DNA of 17,703 nt, taken from Thermococcus sp. (lineage in GTDB: Archaea > Methanobacteriota_B > Thermococci > Thermococcales > Thermococcaceae). The DNA is taken from positions 1 through 17,703 of the forward strand of contig JALTCK010000140.1 of the NCBI GenBank assembly GCA_027074805.1, given 5' to 3'. The notes under the pieces are model-generated. The model made no database searches, had not been told where the DNA came from, and saw only the letters and a program-made list of their open reading frames with translations. A program made the position numbers and the translations under genes. Of this stretch, positions 13,390-17,703 are shown one piece after another; the stretch's first letter is position 1, and every line of letters begins with the position of its first letter.

Positions 13390-13611
13390 TCAAACGGTAG
13401 TATAACCATTCTGCTTTAAGACCCTTAGAAGCTTGGCCTCCTCGGCCATAAGGGCAAACTTCTCCTTCTTAACCTTTGCAAGCTGTATAGCGCTCTCCTT
13501 CTTCTGGCGAGCAAGCCTCACGAGCTTGGCTTCCTCTAAGCTTAGAAGCTCCTTTCTCTTCTTAACAACCTGGAGACGCTTCTGGAGAAGTGTGGATTTC
13601 AACCGTTCCAT
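13390..13611 (-). CDS. Small basic coiled-coil protein, unknown function
   Basis: 73 residues with no recognised family. Residues about 3-66 are a continuous Lys/Arg/Glu/Leu helix with heptad-like spacing (KRLQVVKKRKELLSLEEAKL, LARQKKESAIQLAKVKKEKF), probably a coiled coil. The short tail is QNGYTTV. It is taken as a real gene because AGGTGAT sits 5 bases before ATG 13611 and a BRE/TATA pair (CGAAA-GGTTTTTAAAC, 13660-13645) lies about 39 bases upstream. It is convergent with the SAM synthetase gene and divergent from the aFap7 operon. Confidence 0.72.
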   Translation of the reverse strand: MERLKSTLLQKRLQVVKKRKELLSLEEAKLVRLARQKKESAIQLAKVKKEKFALMAEEAKLLRVLKQNGYTTV

Positions 13612-13644
13612 TTAGTATCACCTGGACTATACTGAACGTTCTAC

Positions 13645-13660
13645 GTTTAAAAACCTTTCG
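13645..13660 (-). promoter_or_regulatory. BRE/TATA promoter of the small coiled-coil gene
   Basis: On the minus strand CGAAA is followed by GGTTTTTAAAC, about 39 bases before ATG 13611. Next to it, 13659-13684 carries an imperfect inverted repeat (GATGAATG ... ACATTCGTC), whose meaning is unknown. Confidence 0.55.
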
Positions 13661-13717
13661 ATGAATGCTATATGTACATTCGTCAATAGCCGATAACAAA
13701 AATAATAAACCCTCCAA

Positions 13718-13726
13718 CATATAAAG
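13718..13726 (+). promoter_or_regulatory. TATA box of the aFap7 operon
   Basis: CATATAAAG is centred about 27 bases before ATG 13749, which predicts a leaderless or very short-leader transcript. Confidence 0.5.
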
Positions 13727-13748
13727 TGTGATTCTCGGGGGTAACTCC

Positions 13749-14303
13749 ATGATAATAGCAATTACTGGAACTCCCGGTGCTGGAAAAACCACGATAGCAA
13801 AGCTTCTCTCAGAGAGATTGAACTACGTCTATGTGGACTTGAAGGATTTTGCAGTCTCCAACGGACTTGGAGAGGCCCAAGGAGATGAGATAGCCATAGA
13901 CATTAAGAGATTGCCCGAAGTTGCCCGAGAGAAACTGGAGAAGAAGGATGTGGTTGTCGACGGGCACCTCAGTCACTTCATTCCGGCAGATGTTGTGGTT
14001 GTCCTGAGGATCGATCCCCGCGTTCTTGCAAAAAGGTTGGAAGGAAGGGGTTACTCCAGAGCCAAAATAGCAGACAATGTGGAGGCCGAGCTGATAGATT
14101 TAATCCTTGTGGAGGCTCTCGAGAAGAGTGACAGTGTGATTGAGGTGGACAGCACCGGAAAGGGGCCAGAAGAAGTCGTAGAGGAGATACTAAGGCTGAT
14201 TGGGAATGGGATTAAAAAGAGGGTTGGCGTAGTGGATTGGACAACATATTATGATGACATCGTTCAATACCTTCACGTGAGGGAAGGAGATGAAAATCAC
14301 TGA
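13749..14303 (+). CDS. AK6/Fap7-type adenylate kinase-like NTPase
   Basis: 184 residues. The N-terminal P-loop ITGTPGAGKTT (5-15) is followed by LNYVYVDLKDF and VVVDGHLSHFIPADVVVVLR, the archaeal Fap7/hCINAP pattern, and a short lid-like RLEGRGYSRAKIADNVEAEL. The C-terminal half ends in SVIEVDSTGKGPEEVV and a variable tail. Family members are broad-specificity adenylate kinases/ATPases that assist late small-subunit ribosome maturation with uS11. ATG 13749 is used because the P-loop then sits at the normal distance; the TATA box lies just upstream. It overlaps the next gene by 14 bases and heads a three-gene operon. Confidence 0.92.
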   Translation: MIIAITGTPGAGKTTIAKLLSERLNYVYVDLKDFAVSNGLGEAQGDEIAIDIKRLPEVAREKLEKKDVVVDGHLSHFIPADVVVVLRIDPRVLAKRLEGRGYSRAKIADNVEAELIDLILVEALEKSDSVIEVDSTGKGPEEVVEEILRLIGNGIKKRVGVVDWTTYYDDIVQYLHVREGDENH

Positions 14304-15114
14304 AGTTCTCGAGGCCCTGGCAGTTGTTGAAATCACCTTCATGCCCGTCACCATCCTACTGAGTGCACTCTACAACCTCTTAGGAATGATAATCGGCCTC
14401 ATGCTGGGAGTGATGGCATTCGCAACAATCGCCATGATAGCAGGGAAGAGAATTCTAAAGTCCCATAGAGCGAGGATCATTGATCCCAACGAGCATCCGG
14501 AGCTCTATGAGGTCCTGGAAGAGATAACACGCAAGGCTAATGTTAAGATGCCAAAACTTGTTCTCGTGCCAGCAGGAATTCCAAACTCCTTCACTACGGG
14601 AATGGGAAGTGACAACGCAGTTCTGGCACTTACTTACGGCACCCTCAGAAACCTCGAGATAGAGGAAATCAAGGCTCTCATGGGTCATGAAATCGGGCAC
14701 GTCATAAACGGTGATGTCTTGCCTTATACAGTAGCCTCTTTCCTGAGCGGGGGACTTGTGAACATCCCTTTGAGGATAGGGAAGAGGGATGGAACCTTCT
14801 TCACCATCTTCGCGAAACCCGCCGGGTGGATACTGAAGATAGCAACGAACCCCGATGATGAGCTCGCTGCTGACTATCGCGCCCTCCCCCTCGTGGGTAA
14901 GGAACCACTAATCTCAGCACTCCAGAAAATTGAGAATGCCGTAGAGCTCCGCCCTATAAAAGAAGGAAATCCATCCATGGCTCCTCTATACGCCGTAAAT
15001 CCCTTTAAGGGCATTGAATGGGCAGAATCCTTCTCTCACCATCCACCCACCAAGGAGAGGATATCCTACATTGAGGCAGCATGGGGGGAGATGAATGAAA
15101 ATACTGGCAATTAG
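14290..15114 (+). CDS. HtpX-like M48 membrane zinc metalloprotease
   Basis: 274 residues. Two hydrophobic segments near the N terminus (about 14-31 and 33-52), then the cytosolic catalytic region: LVPAGIPNSFTTGMG (92-106), the zinc motif HEIGH (133-137), a hydrophobic stretch after it (about 145-160), the third zinc ligand E191 in DDELAADYRA, and HPPTKERI (251-258). All match the HtpX/Ste24 family, which degrades misfolded membrane proteins. It is slightly shorter than typical HtpX. The start overlaps the aFap7 gene by 14 bases; GGAAGGAG runs directly into the ATG, so a start at Met18 (14341) cannot be excluded. Confidence 0.9.
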   Translation: MKITEVLEALAVVEITFMPVTILLSALYNLLGMIIGLMLGVMAFATIAMIAGKRILKSHRARIIDPNEHPELYEVLEEITRKANVKMPKLVLVPAGIPNSFTTGMGSDNAVLALTYGTLRNLEIEEIKALMGHEIGHVINGDVLPYTVASFLSGGLVNIPLRIGKRDGTFFTIFAKPAGWILKIATNPDDELAADYRALPLVGKEPLISALQKIENAVELRPIKEGNPSMAPLYAVNPFKGIEWAESFSHHPPTKERISYIEAAWGEMNENTGN

Positions 15115-15733
15115 CGACATCCACGGCAATATGAAAACTGTAAGGAGACTCATAGAGATCCTTAGCCAAGACTTCGACGCTCTCCTCATTGCTGGGGACA
15201 TAACACACTTCTCAGGTAAGGAAAGTGCCAGAAAGATTCTCAAACCCCTCTTAGAGACAGGAATCACAATTGTGGCTGTGCATGGCAACTGCGATGGAAG
15301 GAATGTGCCAGCACTCCTTGAAACTCTCGGAATTTGGGCCCATGACAAAAGGATCGAGTTCAGGGGAATTGGAATAGTTGGAATTGGAGGATCCAACATA
15401 ACCCCCTTCCACACGGTGTGGGAGTTGAACGAGGAGGAGATAATGAGAATTCTGGAGAGAAACTACCGAAAGGGAGACATTATACTCTCCCACGTTCCAC
15501 CATACGGAACCAAAGCTGACCTAACTTACTCTGGTATCCACGTCGGGAGCAGGGCATTGAGGGAGTTCATTGAAGAGAACCTACCACCACTCATCGTAAC
15601 AGGTCATATACACGAGGCGAGAAGTGTGGACAAAATAGGTGAATCACTAATCGTGAACCCTGGGCCCCTCTTCAAGAGCTACTACGCGCTTATAGACCTA
15701 TCCGAGTGGCATGTAGAGCTAAGAGAGTTCTGA
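15095..15733 (+). CDS. YfcE-like calcineurin-fold metallophosphoesterase
   Basis: 212 residues containing the full binuclear metal site: D8 and H10 (SDIHGN), D35 (AGDITHF), N65 (HGNCDGRN, with Cys-Asp where many relatives have His-Asp or Cys-Asp), H133 (LSHVPPYG), and H171/H173 (TGHIHEAR). The C-terminal SLIVNPGPLFKSYYALIDL is typical of YfcE/MJ0936-type phosphodiesterases. Relatives hydrolyse model phosphodiesters and some 2',3'-cyclic nucleotides; the natural substrate is unknown. GGGGGGAG precedes ATG 15095, and the gene overlaps the protease gene by 20 bases, so it is the last member of the operon. No clear terminator is seen after it. Confidence 0.92.
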   Translation: MKILAISDIHGNMKTVRRLIEILSQDFDALLIAGDITHFSGKESARKILKPLLETGITIVAVHGNCDGRNVPALLETLGIWAHDKRIEFRGIGIVGIGGSNITPFHTVWELNEEEIMRILERNYRKGDIILSHVPPYGTKADLTYSGIHVGSRALREFIEENLPPLIVTGHIHEARSVDKIGESLIVNPGPLFKSYYALIDLSEWHVELREF

Positions 15734-16127
15734 TATCCCCCTCCATGAAGTATGCCATCTCGAGCGTGTCAAGCATGCCCGAAGCCCATGTTGACCTTTA
15801 TTCCCCCTCCTGAGGCCCTGAAACTTGTGGGGCTTCACTTACCCTTTAAGCCTATTTCTCTGCCTTCCTGAGCCATGTAAAAAAAGTATCCTCATACCTG
15901 AGTTATCATCCTGAGTGAGTTTGCCAGATGATCCCTGCACTCGCACTTTAAGGAAACAAGCATGTCGGCCGTCAGGCATTTCAAATGAACCCCGACGAGC
16001 GGAGTCTCAGCATAGGAGCCTTCGCGATCACTGCGTGCTATTTAAAGCCAAGTTCGCTATTGAGGGTTATGATTTCGAACTCGGAGTAGCACATCGAGAG
16101 TCCCGCATTGGCGCAGACCCTGATCAT
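15725..16127 (-). pseudogene. ribA: Decayed GTP cyclohydrolase II gene (riboflavin synthesis)
   Basis: Fragments in different minus-strand frames line up in order with GTP cyclohydrolase II. ATG 16127, with AAGGAGGG upstream, opens a fragment with YSEFEIITLNSELGFK, then a TAG (16040-16038), then HAVIAK in the same frame, matching the family's GEF...HVALVKG. After a frameshift comes PLVGVHLKCLTADM and VSLKCECRDHL (16020-15895), equal to the PLVRVHSECLTGDxFGS and RCDCG blocks; its three cysteines have the C-x10-C-x-C zinc spacing. A TGA follows at 15894. Another frame gives YMAQEGREIGLKGK (matching QEGRGIGL), with a TGA at 15837, and a further shift gives KVNMGFGHA (matching the VEAN...LGF region). 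The C terminus is lost against the phosphoesterase gene. It cannot make an enzyme. Confidence 0.85.
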
Positions 16128-16156
16128 CTGCCCTCCTTAGCATCTCCTCACCGACG

Positions 16157-16489
16157 TCAAAGGTTCTCAATCTCCTCCCACAGCTCACACCGGTTAAACA
16201 ATGCCTGCTCACCGGGATAATGTGTCGGGCAGACCTCAAAGTGAAACTCGACGTACAGCTTTCTGGCAGCTTTGTGGGTATCTATAGCGCATTCCTCCGG
16301 GCAGTTTTCGAACCGGCGATTGACCCTTGGGTCATTCCTAAGAACGGTTCCAGAGCTAATCATAATTGTCATGTACCTCTTTCTAAGCTACTGAAAGCCC
16401 TCTGACCTTTCAGTCCCGCTACCCCGAGCGATCCTCCTAAAGCGTACATCTTCTCCCACATCTTCAAAATTTTGTTCTAATATTTCCAT
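16157..16489 (-). pseudogene. Broken gene upstream of the ribA remnant, identity uncertain
   Basis: One minus-strand frame runs from ATG 16489 to TGA 16159-16157, interrupted only by a TAG at 16390-16388. It has a protein-like composition: MEILEQNFEDVGEDVRFRRI before the stop; after it TIMISSGTVLRNDPRVNRRF, then NCPEECAIDTHKAARKLYVE and FEVCPTHYPGEQALFNR. A shifted frame continues as FDVGEEMLRRADDQGLR up to the ribA start, so the gene was probably longer. Two weak resemblances were considered: the GTVLxDDPR motif of the RibD reductase domain, and the ENHGxxxPIDT motif of the ArfB deformylase. Both would fit riboflavin synthesis; neither is firm. If it still encodes something, the second half (from ATG 16372, 71 residues) is the longest intact reading. 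Confidence 0.5.
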
Positions 16490-16518
16490 AATCTTGTTAC
16501 ATAATTAAGACAACACAA

Positions 16519-16529
16519 GTTTTTTATCC
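16519..16529 (+). promoter_or_regulatory. TATA box of the prolyl oligopeptidase gene
   Basis: GTTTTTTATCC lies about 37 bases before ATG 16561. The leader then contains GGTGAT (16551-16556), 4 bases before the ATG. Confidence 0.6.
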
Positions 16530-16560
16530 TTTCAACCTCAGCGTTAAAACGGTGATTTCA

Positions 16561-17703
16561 ATGGACGATCCCTACATCTGGATGGAGAACCTTAACGACG
16601 AGCGTGTTTTGAAACTCATTGAGGAGGAGAACAAACGGTTCAGGAAGTTTGTTGGTGAACTGAGCGAAGATCTCTTTCCAGAAGTCTGGGAGTACTACTC
16701 GATCCCGACTCTCTACGGGGCAAAGCTTACTGAAAAAGGTATCATTGCGATGTCGAAGGAGAAAGACAGACAGGTTGTACGATGGCTGGATAGGGGGATT
16801 ATCATTGATTCTAAGACTCTCGAAGAAGAACTTAACGATGAGGTTCTTCTCCAGGGATTCACAGCAGATAAATCCGGAAAGTTGCTCGCTTACAGCTTCT
16901 CAATAGGCGGAGCTGACGAAGGAGTGACAAGAATAGTTGACCTCACAACCGGTGAAATCCTGGAAATCTTCAAACCCTCTGTCTGGAACCTTACATTCCT
17001 CGAGAATGGCTACTACTTCTCGCGCTTTTATAGGCACGGAGAAACACCGGACGGCGTTAAGGCGCCAGCAGTTAGGCTTTTCTGGAAAGATAAAAACGGT
17101 GAAAGAATGGTTTTCGGCGAGGGGCTCGACTCCGGCTACTTCATCGGACTCAGAAAGAGCACCGACGAAAGATGGGCTATGGTCACTGTCACATTCGGAT
17201 GGAACAGGGCCGAGATTTACGTGGGGCCCATAGATGAACCCGCGAAGTGGGAGAAGGTGTACTCCGCCGGGGTCCCGGCTGAACCAATAGATGTCGTCAA
17301 TGAAAAGCTCTATGTCCTGACAAGAGAAGGTAGGGGCCTCGGAAAGGTGATAGTCATAGAGGGAGAAAACGTCACCGAGATAATCCCTGAGAGCGACTTT
17401 CCGCTGGAGTGGGCTGTGATGGTAAACAATGAAATCCTTGCCGGAAGACTTGTACACGCAAGTCACAGGATTGAAGTTTATTCGCTCGAAGGGGAGAAGC
17501 TCGATGAGACCCGATTTGATCTCCCTGGAAGTGTCTACCCTCTCGATACTGATGGAAAGAAAATACTCCTCAGATACGAAAGTTTCACAGTTCCATACAG
17601 GCTCTACGAGTTCGACAGCGAACTCAAGCTTGTAGAAAAGCAGGAAGTTGAAGGCGACTTCAGAGTCGAGGAGGACTTCGCGGTCTCGAAGGATGGGACG
17701 AAA
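16561..17703 (+). CDS. Prolyl oligopeptidase (S9A family), 3' end outside window
   Basis: 381 codons are open to the right edge. The N terminus DDPYIWMENLNDERVLKLIE is the hallmark of prolyl oligopeptidases (xDPYxWLExxxxxxxxxWxxxxN) and closely resembles the Pyrococcus furiosus enzyme as I recall it. What is visible is the start of the catalytic fold (about 1-45) and most of the seven-bladed beta-propeller, with recurring strand patterns such as DKSGKLLAYSFSIGG and ERWAMVTVTFGWNRAEIYVG. The catalytic Ser, Asp and His lie beyond the window. It is cytosolic, with no signal peptide, and cleaves peptides after proline in protein recycling. The start is fixed by GGTGAT and a TATA box. Confidence 0.93.
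   Translation, partial: MDDPYIWMENLNDERVLKLIEEENKRFRKFVGELSEDLFPEVWEYYSIPTLYGAKLTEKGIIAMSKEKDRQVVRWLDRGIIIDSKTLEEELNDEVLLQGFTADKSGKLLAYSFSIGGADEGVTRIVDLTTGEILEIFKPSVWNLTFLENGYYFSRFYRHGETPDGVKAPAVRLFWKDKNGERMVFGEGLDSGYFIGLRKSTDERWAMVTVTFGWNRAEIYVGPIDEPAKWEKVYSAGVPAEPIDVVNEKLYVLTREGRGLGKVIVIEGENVTEIIPESDFPLEWAVMVNNEILAGRLVHASHRIEVYSLEGEKLDETRFDLPGSVYPLDTDGKKILLRYESFTVPYRLYEFDSELKLVEKQEVEGDFRVEEDFAVSKDGTK

Noticed and set aside
14850..14880. A GATGATGA...CTGA pattern resembling C/D boxes
   Set aside because: It lies inside the protease gene at conserved residues (DDELAADY), with no paired C'/D' boxes.
16388..16390. In-frame TAG as a recoded codon (pyrrolysine)
   Set aside because: Thermococcales are not known to use pyrrolysine, and the adjacent gene is plainly decayed, so a nonsense mutation is simpler.
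15915..16405. Plus-strand short frames in 15915-16405
   Set aside because: No ribosome binding sites or family features; the minus strand carries recognisable GTP cyclohydrolase II fragments in most of this interval.
1..17703. tRNA, rRNA, CRISPR arrays, insertion sequences, replication origin
   Set aside because: No cloverleaf, rRNA motif, regularly spaced repeat, transposase or origin-type repeat cluster was seen on either strand by reading.

Overview
The window comes from a hyperthermophilic euryarchaeon of the order Thermococcales, most likely a Thermococcus-like species, judging by its moderate GC content. The evidence is an archaeal-type S-adenosylmethionine synthetase, a CTP-dependent riboflavin kinase with an N-terminal helix-turn-helix, an aFap7/AK6 adenylate kinase, archaeal translin, an S9 prolyl oligopeptidase close to the Pyrococcus enzyme, TATA/BRE promoters, GGAGGTGAT-type ribosome binding sites, and two guide-RNA-like genes (H/ACA and C/D box). 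Genes are densely packed on both strands, often overlapping by 4 to 20 bases. No tRNA, rRNA, CRISPR array or insertion sequence was seen.

Layout. 1-1312 (minus): a surface-anchored binding protein with two tandem BtuF/FepB-like domains. It is cut by the left edge and carries a 127-base perfect direct repeat. 1390-1962 (minus): an HTH-CBS regulator. About 2024-2188 (minus): a GC-rich two-pocket H/ACA-like RNA. 2217-4878 (minus): an EamA transporter, a UbiA-family prenyltransferase and a FilR1-like HTH regulator. 5024-5779 (plus): a RecA/KaiC-fold protein that has lost its Walker A motif, divergent from the regulator. 5801-5858 (plus): a C/D box sRNA with all four boxes. 5883-7622 (minus): a 579-residue protein of unknown function with a three-fold repeated module, divergent from a TrkA-N/DHH phosphoesterase fusion (7735-9198, plus).

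9199-11829 (minus) holds a PRC-barrel protein and a tightly overlapping operon of translin, endonuclease V, riboflavin kinase/regulator and a small membrane protein. 12155-13372 (plus): S-adenosylmethionine synthetase, followed by a small coiled-coil gene on the minus strand. 13749-15733 (plus): an overlapping operon of aFap7, an HtpX-like M48 protease and a YfcE-like phosphodiesterase.

15734-16560 looks like ordinary intergenic DNA but contains, on the minus strand, a decayed GTP cyclohydrolase II gene (riboflavin synthesis) and a second decayed gene in front of it. The prolyl oligopeptidase begins at 16561 and runs off the right edge.

Most notable: the GTP cyclohydrolase II pseudogene beside a retained riboflavin kinase, which suggests loss of riboflavin synthesis; the H/ACA and C/D RNA genes; the two-domain binding protein with its locally homogenised repeat and an inverted repeat straddling its TATA box; the Walker-A-less RecA-like protein paired with a regulator; and the triplicated-domain orphan.
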